The notes below the pieces were generated by a model. That model was not told the DNA's origin. It saw only the letters and a program-made list of their open reading frames with translations, and searched no databases. Source: UBA4660 sp034408895 (GTDB lineage: Bacteria; Bacteroidota; Bacteroidia; Flavobacteriales_D; Sanyastnellaceae). Taken from it: DNA of 30,818 nt. The stretch spans positions 1-30,818 of the forward strand of contig JAWXCI010000048.1 in assembly GCA_034408895.1 (NCBI GenBank). Reading direction: 5' to 3'. A program made the translations under genes and the position numbers. Shown one piece after another: positions 17,880 to 25,372 of this stretch (its first letter is position 1; each line of letters begins with the position of its first letter).

Positions 17880-19337
17880 TCATTTCCAGTGCAACGCATG
17901 AACCGTGTCTGCGAAATTGATTTCATAATTGTTGCTATTCGAAATGGTGGCAGGCAGAGACACTTCATCGCCTGAGTGCAAATTGTGAAGCCATTCGTCA
18001 GTGCGTATGTACAGATGATTCATCACCTGAAGGTCATCTTCAAAACGATAGTAACAATCCACTCCGCATTCGAGACGGACATAATCGAAAGCTGTAGCGG
18101 GATAAGATGCAACATACAAAAACCGTTGATGGTGAATTGCATGGTTGTAGCTCCATAAATCGTATTGATTTTTTGCTCCGCCACCACCGGTGTCATTGAT
18201 GTTGTGTGCTATTTCTCCGGTATAGAACATATACAGCGAAGGGTTCTGGTACGAATTCATGAAACACACCGGATGTCCCTGTGCCAACTCCTTCAACTCG
18301 CCCATTTTTTGGTTGTCAGTATTAAATTGCTTTTTCAATTGCGGAATGAAATCAACAAGCAATCCGATGCGGACAAGGAGAATGACAGCCGCAAAAAACC
18401 CGAGTGAAATCCTGTGCCAATTCTTGAAAGGATTATGAGAAAAATATTCTCCAAGAACAATTATTACGGGTACAAGAGCGGCTGCGGTCCAGTGCGGTTC
18501 AATCCGTCCACGGAAACTTGAAAAAAGAAACAAGGCAAGCAGGCCAACGATCAGCCAGTGCAGGCTTTTGGAAAATTGCTCCGTGCTTTTCGATTTGAAA
18601 ATTGCAAACAGTGCTAGACCCAGCACTACAGGATTGAACACCATCAATTGTCCACCTAGGTAATTGAACAAATGTTTCCATTCGAATTCTCCTGAACGAT
18701 CCACCAGATGAAACTTCATTGTGGGCAAATCGTTCAGTGCCTGCCACATGATGTGTGGCGAATAAAGCGCAATACCGAATAGGGCAGCAAGCCAATAGTG
18801 TTTGTTGAACCATAATTTTTTCTGCGGAAGTAGTGTAAGAACAATTACAAGAATTCCGTGATACTTGCTCCAGACCAGTGCAGCCATCACCATTCCTAGC
18901 AGCAAAGTATTCTGCAAGTTCTGCTTGTCAAGAAATTTTCTCCACACCAAAAGATAAAGTGCGGTGAACATGAGCAGCGGCACATCAGGAGTTGCGATGA
19001 AACTATACACCTGCAGAATTGGAATGCTCAATGCGATGAGCGCGAACTTCCAGATGGCAATTGGTTTGCAGAGACGGTAAATGCTCCATAATGTGATGGC
19101 ATGACAAACCACAATCATCAGCCGCACACCCAGTTCATTTTTGAAAAGAAAATATCCCGCACCAGTGAGTAAGCCAATGACGGGAGGATGGTCTTTGAAT
19201 CCCCAGTCCATGTTGCGGCTGTACATCCAGTACAAAGCCTCGTCACCAGATAGTTGAGTGAATGCAGATTGCAAAAGGTTCAACACAATTGCAACAATCA
19301 GAAAAGGAAAAATGGAATTCTTGATTTTTTCCGTCAT
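17880..19337 (-). CDS. GT-C glycosyltransferase, GT39/ArnT-like
   Basis: The product has 485 residues with about ten or more hydrophobic segments over residues 8-350 and a soluble C-terminal part. The first periplasmic loop carries the acidic motif SGDEALYWMYSR (Asp32, Glu33) and KDHPPVIGLL, as in dolichyl-phosphate-mannose mannosyltransferase/ArnT-type enzymes. These transfer a sugar from a polyprenyl-phosphate donor to protein or lipid A in the outer leaflet of the inner membrane. Substrates cannot be told from the sequence. It follows the radical SAM gene by 55 bases but has its own candidate -7 box, so it may not belong to the repair operon. Confidence 0.88.
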   Translation of the reverse strand: MTEKIKNSIFPFLIVAIVLNLLQSAFTQLSGDEALYWMYSRNMDWGFKDHPPVIGLLTGAGYFLFKNELGVRLMIVVCHAITLWSIYRLCKPIAIWKFALIALSIPILQVYSFIATPDVPLLMFTALYLLVWRKFLDKQNLQNTLLLGMVMAALVWSKYHGILVIVLTLLPQKKLWFNKHYWLAALFGIALYSPHIMWQALNDLPTMKFHLVDRSGEFEWKHLFNYLGGQLMVFNPVVLGLALFAIFKSKSTEQFSKSLHWLIVGLLALFLFSSFRGRIEPHWTAAALVPVIIVLGEYFSHNPFKNWHRISLGFFAAVILLVRIGLLVDFIPQLKKQFNTDNQKMGELKELAQGHPVCFMNSYQNPSLYMFYTGEIAHNINDTGGGGAKNQYDLWSYNHAIHHQRFLYVASYPATAFDYVRLECGVDCYYRFEDDLQVMNHLYIRTDEWLHNLHSGDEVSLPATISNSNNYEINFADTVHALHWK

Positions 19338-19381
19338 ACCGCGCTGAACATTGATTTGTCAATTGTAGTGCAGCTTGCAAA

Positions 19382-19389
19382 CAAAAGTA
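19382..19389 (-). promoter_or_regulatory. Putative -7 box of the glycosyltransferase gene
   Basis: TACTTTTG on the minus strand matches TAnnTTTG exactly and lies 45 bases before the start codon, between this gene and the radical SAM gene. No -33 TTG is clear. Confidence 0.4.
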
Positions 19390-19392
19390 ATT

Positions 19393-20484
19393 TCAGAACA
19401 GGGCGAGTTGAGTTGGATTTGCAGAAAACAAATCGTAGTTCAGTGGCAACGGTTTTGGCGCAGTTATGAACTTCTTTCGCGCAATCTTGAACGTATCTGA
19501 AATCTGTTCAGCATATTTTCCTTCTCCCTTCATTCTTGTTTTGAAACGCGATTCGTTCAATGTTCCTCCATGTGTCTCCTTCACTTGGTTCAGAATTTTA
19601 TCGGCTCGTTCAGGGAACGTTTTACGAACCCAGTCTTCGAAAATTCCTGCCACTTGTCCGTTCAATCGCACCATGATATAACTGAGCGAACTCACTCCCC
19701 GCTCTCCAACAGCCTTTGCCACATCAAAAATTTCATCGCTGTTGATTCCGTAGATGACGGGAGCCATGTTCACATTTACAGGAATTCCGGCTTTCACTAA
19801 TTCTTCCACGGCTTTCAATTTCTGGGCAACTGATGATGTTCGCGGCTCCATCACTCTGCGCACTTCTTCGCGAAGTGTGGTTATGGAAACGGTAGCACTC
19901 ACCAAATTCAACCTTGCCATTTCAGAAAGAATATCGAGGTCGCGAAGGATGAGCGCATTCTTGGTGATGAGACTCACGGGATGCTTGTACTTCAAAAACA
20001 CTTTGAGCAGCGAGCGCGTGAGTTCCAGTTTTCTTTCCACGGGTTGATAGCAATCCGTGTTGCCACTCAGCACAATTATTTCAGGTTTCCATCTTCCGCT
20101 CCGAAAATTTTCTTCGAGTAGTTGCGCACCATTTTTCTTGATAAGAATTTTTTCCTCAAAATCTTTTCCTGCACTGTAACCCCAGTACTCATGTGTGTTT
20201 CTTGCATAGCAATACGTGCAGCCGTGTTCACATCCGTTGTATGGATTTATGCTCCAGTTGAAACCCAAATCAGGTGAGTCGTTTCTTGAAAGAATGCTTT
20301 TCGGAAATGTTTCGATGATTTGTGTTCGGGGATTATCATCTTTTGATTCTTCTTCAATCTGCCATGTCATTTTCGCTTCATCCGTTTCAACGTAACTGTT
20401 TTTCAGGAAGCGGTTGTGCGGATTGGATTGCGAGCCTCGGCCTTTGGTTATGTTGTCTGATGATATGTGCAGTTGAGATTTCAT
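19393..20484 (-). CDS. SPL-like radical SAM protein, PA0069 family
   Basis: The product has 363 residues. The N-terminal GRGSQSNPHNRF and the cluster motif CEHGCTYCYARNTHEY (Cys85, Cys89, Cys92 for the 4Fe-4S cluster) mark the PA0069 family, related to spore photoproduct lyase. Other conserved pieces are SGNTDCYQPVERKLELTR, SLITKNALILRDLD and VNMAPVIYGIN. The reaction is not established for this family. The start codon overlaps the dnaE stop codon as ATGA, so it is translated with the translesion polymerase genes; this supports a role in DNA damage repair, which is inference. Confidence 0.93.
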   Translation of the reverse strand: MKSQLHISSDNITKGRGSQSNPHNRFLKNSYVETDEAKMTWQIEEESKDDNPRTQIIETFPKSILSRNDSPDLGFNWSINPYNGCEHGCTYCYARNTHEYWGYSAGKDFEEKILIKKNGAQLLEENFRSGRWKPEIIVLSGNTDCYQPVERKLELTRSLLKVFLKYKHPVSLITKNALILRDLDILSEMARLNLVSATVSITTLREEVRRVMEPRTSSVAQKLKAVEELVKAGIPVNVNMAPVIYGINSDEIFDVAKAVGERGVSSLSYIMVRLNGQVAGIFEDWVRKTFPERADKILNQVKETHGGTLNESRFKTRMKGEGKYAEQISDTFKIARKKFITAPKPLPLNYDLFSANPTQLALF

Positions 20485-23400
20485 GAAATTATGTTCTCAC
20501 TATTGAAATGTTTTTCCATCCATTTGTCCGTACCGCTGTTCTTTCTCATCAGTGCAGGGTGCGAAGGCGTGTCTTCAAGCCGTGGGTCGTTCAGTAATTT
20601 CATCCGTTCGATTCGCGATACTTCGATGTTAATTGCGTCAAATTCTTCGGTTACTTTTCCCTCAATGAGGAAGAGTCCCCAACCTGAAATGCGGTGTTGC
20701 CTGGCTGAATCTGGAAAGTGGACGGTATCAATAAAATGTCCTTCCCGATCGAGGAAAGTGCCGAAGTACATGTTCTCACCTTTGCTTGTGCGTGTGGGTT
20801 TCAGAGTGGTGAGGTAGCCAATAGTTCTTACTCGCCTTCCGATGTGGCGATGAAAATCATTCGCATACAACTCATCAGAAATTTCTTCTGCCAACAAGTC
20901 AAACGGGTTACACAATGGAAAACCAATCAATTCCAATTCATCATAAGCATCCTCCCGCCAATGATGTGCGAGTGTTGGAAGTTGAGCGTTCGTTTTTGGA
21001 GTTTCAAAAAGCCGCTGTTCCACTTTCGTTAATTTGGTTTTTCCAAATCGAAAATGCAATTGCCACATCAATTCCTTTTTACCGATACCGGTGAAACGCA
21101 ATGCACCAATTCGCGCAAGCAACATGCTTTGCTCCAATGAAATTTCTACACGAGACAAAAAATCATCCAGAGAAGTGAATGGTTTTTCATTACGGGCTTT
21201 CAGAATTCTTTCGCGTGTTCCTTGTTCAAGTTCTTTTATGATTTCTAAACCAAGTGTAATGGTTTTCCCCTGTATCACTGCGCCATGATTTCCAGTGTTG
21301 ACACAAGGCGCGAGAATCTGTGCACCATGCATACGGGCTTCATGAACATAAAATTCAGTGCGGTAAAAACCACCGTAGTTGTTTATGCAGGCCACCATGT
21401 ATTCAAGCGGAAAGTAGGCCTTGAGGAAAAGGCATTGATAACTCTCCACCGCATAACTCGCGCTATGTCCTTTTGCAAAAGCATAGCCAGCAAAACTTTC
21501 CACTTGTCGCCACACATCCAGCACCAGTTCTTCCGAATGACCGTTTGCAATTGCACCGGTGATAAATTTTTCCTGCGCTTTTGCAAACTCTTCCCGCCCG
21601 CGAAATTTGCCGCTCATGCCTCTGCGCAACACATCGGCTTCGCCCAAGTCGAGACCTGCAAATTCATGCGCAACTTTTATCACGTCTTCCTGATAGACCA
21701 TCACACCATAGGTTTCGGGCATGAGCTCGCGCAGTGGTTTTGGGCCTTCTTCTCTGCGCTCCGGAATTCGTTCGCGCATGATGTAAGCCCTCATCATTCC
21801 CGATGAAGCCACACCCGGGCGGATGACAGAACTCGCTGCGACTAGTCCGAGATAATCATGTGTTTGAAGTTTAGTGAGCAACATGCGCATGGCTGGAGAT
21901 TCCACATAAAAACATCCGATAGCTTTTGCAGTTCTCAGAAGTTCATTGCATTGCGCATCACGCTTAAAACGATTGATGTCGTGAATGTCAATTTTCTTTC
22001 CCTGGTTTTGCTCAACGAGTTCAACCGTGTCTTTTATTTTACTCAAACCGCGTTGAGAAAGAATATCAAGCTTGTTGATGGCGACATCCTCGGCCTGGTA
22101 CATATCGAATTGCGTGGTACGAAATCCTTTGGGCGGAAGAAATGTGGCTCCGTAATAATGAATGGGTTTTTCGGTGATGAGAATTCCGCACGAATGCACA
22201 CTGATGTAATTGGGAAAATCCTGCAAGTAGCTGGAATACTGCAACACGAGTTTGTGCATGGAGTCGAGTTGCGATGCATTGAATTTTCCATCGCTCAACA
22301 TGTCTATATCACTTTTTGGCAGACCGAAAACTTTTCCCAACTCGCGCACTACGGCAGAGTATTGAAACGTGTTGAAGGCGCCCTGCAAGGCCACATTCTC
22401 AAACCGTTCAAAAATGTAGCGCGTTACATCTTCCCTGTCCTTCCACGAAAAATCAATGTCGAAGTCAGGCGGATTTTGACGAAACAAATTGATGAAACGT
22501 TCGAAGTACAAATCCAGTTCGAGCGGGTCAACATCGGTAATTTGAAGAAGAAATGCCACGATACTATTCGCGCCACTTCCGCGCCCCACATAGAAATAAT
22601 TTTGGCTCCGGGCATAGTTCACGATATCCCAATTGATGAGGAAGTAAGAAACAAATTTCTGTTGCTTAATAACAGAGAGTTCCTTATGCAAACGCTGCTT
22701 CACTGCTTCATTCGCATTCGGATAACGATAATACAAACGCTCTTCGCACAATTTTTCGAGCAGCGCATTATCGTTTTCATCTGAGTCGGTGTAATGCTTT
22801 TTATTTCTGTGTTCTTTCGAACCAATACCTAAGTTAATTTCACATTGCGCAAGAAGTTGCTTTGTGTTTTCTATGATGTACGGAAAATCCTCAAATGACC
22901 TTTCCAGCGATTCCAGTGAAATAAATTTGTCTTCCGGATGTCCTTCTTCACTCTTGGGCAACTTGCTCAGCAAAGAATTATTAGCAATAGCACGAAGCAA
23001 ACGATGCGCGTTGAAGTCGCGCTTGTTGCGAAACGTCACCGTATTCAGCACAACAAGTTTTTCCGGATGATTTTTCCAATCACTGAAACGCAGCCTGCCG
23101 AGATCGCTGGGATTGATGCCGATGAACTCAGTAGGCAGTATGCAGTCAGCAGTAGGCAGTTTCCTATCACCCGAAGTTGCGCCACTGCCTACTGCTGACT
23201 GCCTACTGCCTACTCTCTCAAACGGATAAATCACGAAAGCATTTTCAAACTCCGGTGCTCGGGTTTCAAATTCTTTTTCATCGTGCAGATGTTTTGAAAG
23301 ATGTTCATTCAGTTCGTAAAAACTCTCGTTGTTTTTTGCAATTCCCACATACTGTTGTTGTACACCATTGCGAAAGTCAATACCAACTACAGGCCTAACG

Positions 23401-23561
23401 TTGTAATTCTTTGCCAGTCGGCAGAAATCAATCACTCCTGCGGTGCAGTTGATGTCGGTAAGAGCAATGCAATTGTAACCGTTCGCATTGGCGAGCGCTA
23501 GAAGTTCCTTCGGTTCTATTGTTCCGAAGCGAAGGGAGAAGTATGAATGATTATTGAGCAT
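20481..23561 (-). CDS. dnaE2: DNA polymerase III alpha subunit, second (damage-tolerance) type
   Basis: The product has 1026 residues. The start at 23561 (MLNNHSYFSLRFGTIEP), seven bases after dinB, is chosen over an ATG 23 codons upstream. Domains in order: a degenerate PHP domain (residues about 1-250; NxHS and TDIN replace HxHS and TDH, so metal binding is probably lost), the C-family polymerase core with GRGSGANSIVAFLL and the acidic motif PDFDIDF (Asp366, Asp368, Asp370), the helix-hairpin region, and an OB fold (RRVRTIGYLTTLKPTRTSKG). It is shorter than a replicative DnaE and sits in a dinB operon, as in ImuB-DnaE2 type mutasomes. An insertion of about 28 residues (GSRQSAVGS to CILPT) near residues 116-144 comes from a heptamer hairpin. 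Confidence 0.93.
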   Translation of the reverse strand: MLNNHSYFSLRFGTIEPKELLALANANGYNCIALTDINCTAGVIDFCRLAKNYNVRPVVGIDFRNGVQQQYVGIAKNNESFYELNEHLSKHLHDEKEFETRAPEFENAFVIYPFERVGSRQSAVGSGATSGDRKLPTADCILPTEFIGINPSDLGRLRFSDWKNHPEKLVVLNTVTFRNKRDFNAHRLLRAIANNSLLSKLPKSEEGHPEDKFISLESLERSFEDFPYIIENTKQLLAQCEINLGIGSKEHRNKKHYTDSDENDNALLEKLCEERLYYRYPNANEAVKQRLHKELSVIKQQKFVSYFLINWDIVNYARSQNYFYVGRGSGANSIVAFLLQITDVDPLELDLYFERFINLFRQNPPDFDIDFSWKDREDVTRYIFERFENVALQGAFNTFQYSAVVRELGKVFGLPKSDIDMLSDGKFNASQLDSMHKLVLQYSSYLQDFPNYISVHSCGILITEKPIHYYGATFLPPKGFRTTQFDMYQAEDVAINKLDILSQRGLSKIKDTVELVEQNQGKKIDIHDINRFKRDAQCNELLRTAKAIGCFYVESPAMRMLLTKLQTHDYLGLVAASSVIRPGVASSGMMRAYIMRERIPERREEGPKPLRELMPETYGVMVYQEDVIKVAHEFAGLDLGEADVLRRGMSGKFRGREEFAKAQEKFITGAIANGHSEELVLDVWRQVESFAGYAFAKGHSASYAVESYQCLFLKAYFPLEYMVACINNYGGFYRTEFYVHEARMHGAQILAPCVNTGNHGAVIQGKTITLGLEIIKELEQGTRERILKARNEKPFTSLDDFLSRVEISLEQSMLLARIGALRFTGIGKKELMWQLHFRFGKTKLTKVEQRLFETPKTNAQLPTLAHHWREDAYDELELIGFPLCNPFDLLAEEISDELYANDFHRHIGRRVRTIGYLTTLKPTRTSKGENMYFGTFLDREGHFIDTVHFPDSARQHRISGWGLFLIEGKVTEEFDAINIEVSRIERMKLLNDPRLEDTPSHPALMRKNSGTDKWMEKHFNSENIIS
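23130..23214. repeat. Heptamer-built hairpin inserted in frame in dnaE
   Basis: Two 31-base arms, 23130-23160 and 23184-23214, are reverse complements with one mismatch (30 of 31) and enclose a 23-base loop. Each arm is four and a half copies of the AGTAGGC heptamer found in the array at 3351-3532. In the coding direction the arms give VGSRQSAVGS and LPTADCILPT. The third unit of the first coding arm is AGTCAGC; a perfect unit there would create an in-frame TAG. Confidence 0.95.
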
Positions 23562-23568
23562 TTTTACA

Positions 23569-24783
23569 CTACTGTCTCCTGTTCGCCAACAGCGGTGGTG
23601 CTTCGCCATTAAACGGATTCCAGCGGCCAATGCTTTTCGCTTCCATGCCCGCTGCGTTCATCACTATGCGGTCATCGTTGTAACGCTGACGCATTTTGTC
23701 CATCGCCTGATAGAGGTTGATGCGCTCTTCGGTGTCGTCAAACAAATTGATTTGGTAGCCACCACTCACGATGTGGCTGTACTTCACGCCAATCAAACGC
23801 ACCAGCATTCTGCGGCTGTAGAGTTTGCCGAACAATTCAAGCATTTTCGGAATCAGCACATGGTCGGCAGATGTGTATGGAATGCGGCTTTGCAAGGTTT
23901 CGGTTTGAAAATCAGAATACCGAATTTTCATGGTGACACATGAAGCGAGTTTCTTTCCACGCCTCAGTTGGAATGCAAGATTTTCTGCCATGGCGAGAAT
24001 GATTCCCTTCAACTTCACTACATCTATTGTATCGCGGTCAAATGTCCTTTCGGTGGAAATAGATTTTCTTTCCTGGTAAGGAACCACAGGTGAGTTGTCA
24101 ATGCCGCTAGCTTTTTTCCAGATAGAAATTCCGTTTTCTCCAAAAGCATTTTCCATCAGTTCTACTGGCATTTCCTGCACCGTGCGTATCCACTGCACAC
24201 CCATGTTGCGCAGCGTTTGATAAGTCTTGTCGCCCACCATCGGAATTTTTTTTATCGAAAGCGGGGCGAGGAAATTTTTCTCCTCGCCTGATTCAATCTT
24301 CATTTCGTTGTCGGGTTTGGCTTCGCCCGTAGCCACTTTCGAAACGGTTTTGTTTTGCGACAGGCCGAACGAAATGGGTAAGCCGGTTTCGCGCCTAATG
24401 CGTTCACGCAACTCGTGACCGATTTTGTAGCAGCCGAAAAACTTGTCCATACCGCTGAGATCGCAGTAGAATTCATCCACTGATGTCTTCTCATAAAGCG
24501 GAACTGATTCACGAATTATTTCAGTCACCTCTTCGCTCTTTTTCATATAGGTACCGCTATTGCCTTTGATGATGATGGCTTCAGGGCAAAGCTGTTTCGC
24601 CAGCTTCATCGGCATGGCACTATGCACACCAAATGACCGCGCTTCATAACTACAAGAAGCCACCACGCCCCTGTCTGTTGTGCCACCTATCAGTATGGGT
24701 TTATCATTCAACCGCGAATCAAGCAGCCGCTCGCACGACACGAAGAAGGTGTCGAGGTCCATGTGCATGATGGATTTGTTCAT
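23569..24783 (-). CDS. dinB: Y-family DNA polymerase IV
   Basis: The product has 404 residues. Catalytic motifs are MDLDTFFVSCE (first acidic residues Asp9 and nearby) and SVDEFYCDLSGMD, with the steric-gate region FFVSCE and SYEARSFGV. Then come the thumb motif IPMVGDKTYQTLRNMG and the little-finger domain. QINLF at residues 344-348 fits a sliding-clamp binding motif. It copies past damaged bases with low fidelity. It heads the dinB - dnaE - radical SAM operon (gap of 7 bases, then a 4-base overlap). No LexA-like gene is beside it; instead a four-helix-bundle gene lies 35 bases upstream on the same strand, and this may have split the operon from its usual regulator. Confidence 0.95.
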   Translation of the reverse strand: MNKSIMHMDLDTFFVSCERLLDSRLNDKPILIGGTTDRGVVASCSYEARSFGVHSAMPMKLAKQLCPEAIIIKGNSGTYMKKSEEVTEIIRESVPLYEKTSVDEFYCDLSGMDKFFGCYKIGHELRERIRRETGLPISFGLSQNKTVSKVATGEAKPDNEMKIESGEEKNFLAPLSIKKIPMVGDKTYQTLRNMGVQWIRTVQEMPVELMENAFGENGISIWKKASGIDNSPVVPYQERKSISTERTFDRDTIDVVKLKGIILAMAENLAFQLRRGKKLASCVTMKIRYSDFQTETLQSRIPYTSADHVLIPKMLELFGKLYSRRMLVRLIGVKYSHIVSGGYQINLFDDTEERINLYQAMDKMRQRYNDDRIVMNAAGMEAKSIGRWNPFNGEAPPLLANRRQ

Positions 24784-24792
24784 TTTTATAAT

Positions 24793-24827
24793 AGCTATTA
24801 GCTGCGAGCTACAAGCCGTTAGCTCTT
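24793..24827. repeat. Heptad AGCTNNN array, dinB side of the four-helix-bundle gene
   Basis: Five 7-base units: agctatt, agctgcg, agctaca, agccgtt, agctctt. It overlaps the stop codon of the four-helix-bundle gene. The part at 24807-24824 is an inverted copy (16 of 18 bases) of 25217-25234 on the other side of the gene. Confidence 0.85.
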
Positions 24828-25178
24828 GTTGAGTTTGTCCATAAAAGCAGTCAACATTTTTTGTTCTTGTTCAATTTGATTCAGCAGATCGTCCACTTCT
24901 TCATCAGGAAGTTTATGCCCCGCCTGTGCGGAAGCATGTATCAGTGTTTCAAGTTCGAAGAGTGAACCCAGAGCAATTTCAAGAAAGCGGAAATAGTCTT
25001 TCTCACTTCTTCGGCTGGAGCCTTCGGCAATGTTTGCCGCAACTGAAATGGCAGCCCGCGTCATTTGGCTGGCAAGGCCATATTTTTCTGTTGGCGGCAA
25101 ACCCGAAACGAGGTGATATGTTTTGCCAACGATGGTCATGGCCTTTTGCCACACAAGCAATTGCTTAAAATTTTTCAT
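24819..25178 (-). CDS. Four-helix-bundle protein (S23/IVS family)
   Basis: The product has 119 residues, typical for the family. Motifs: FKQLLVWQKAMTIV, LPPTEKYGLASQMTRAAISV, ANIAEGSSRRSEKDYFRFL and ALGSLFELETLI. The family includes the proteins encoded by intervening sequences in 23S rRNA of Leptospira and Coxiella, and its fold is shared by the Avd accessory protein of diversity-generating retroelements. Free-standing copies are frequent in Bacteroidota, and their role is unknown. Here it is flanked on both sides by heptad arrays that are partly inverted copies, making a unit of about 450 bases between the S8 protease and dinB. Confidence 0.94.
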   Translation of the reverse strand: MKNFKQLLVWQKAMTIVGKTYHLVSGLPPTEKYGLASQMTRAAISVAANIAEGSSRRSEKDYFRFLEIALGSLFELETLIHASAQAGHKLPDEEVDDLLNQIEQEQKMLTAFMDKLNKS

Positions 25179-25209
25179 ACAACTTTTACTGAACCAGAAT
25201 TTGTTTTTT

Positions 25210-25244
25210 CGCTTGTAGCTAATGGCATGTAGCTATTAGCTGTT
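25210..25244. repeat. Heptad AGCTNNN array, start side of the four-helix-bundle gene
   Basis: Five 7-base units: cgcttgt, agctaat, ggcatgt, agctatt, agctgtt. It lies 31 bases upstream of the start codon. Bases 25217-25234 are the inverted partner of 24807-24824 with two mismatches. Confidence 0.8.
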
Positions 25245-25246
25245 AT

Positions 25247-25294
25247 CCCGAAAGAACTTCGGAGCGCGGTGTGAAAAACGAAGTGCTTTTCGGG
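25247..25294. repeat. Imperfect CCCGAAA palindrome, possible terminator
   Basis: CCCGAAAGAACTTCG (25247-25261) pairs imperfectly with CGAAGTGCTTTTCGGG (25279-25294). It lies about 80 bases downstream of the S8 protease stop and could end that transcript. There is no T run behind it, so a dispersed palindrome related to the one at 3613-3632 is equally possible. Confidence 0.45.
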
Positions 25295-25372
25295 GCACTA
25301 ATGTAAAAGAAGGAAGACCACTGTAAGGGAAATTTTCGGGGTGTTGAAAACAAAAAGTGGGAAGGTGCCCTG

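Noticed and set aside
17719..17901. 60-codon plus-strand frame after the TonB-dependent receptor
   Set aside because: It overlaps the end of the glycosyltransferase gene, has no known domain, and its start context is poor. The 228-base gap 17652-17879 shows nothing else I can support.
21858..22784. 308-codon plus-strand frame opposite dnaE
   Set aside because: It lies fully antisense to conserved polymerase sequence and its product resembles no family.
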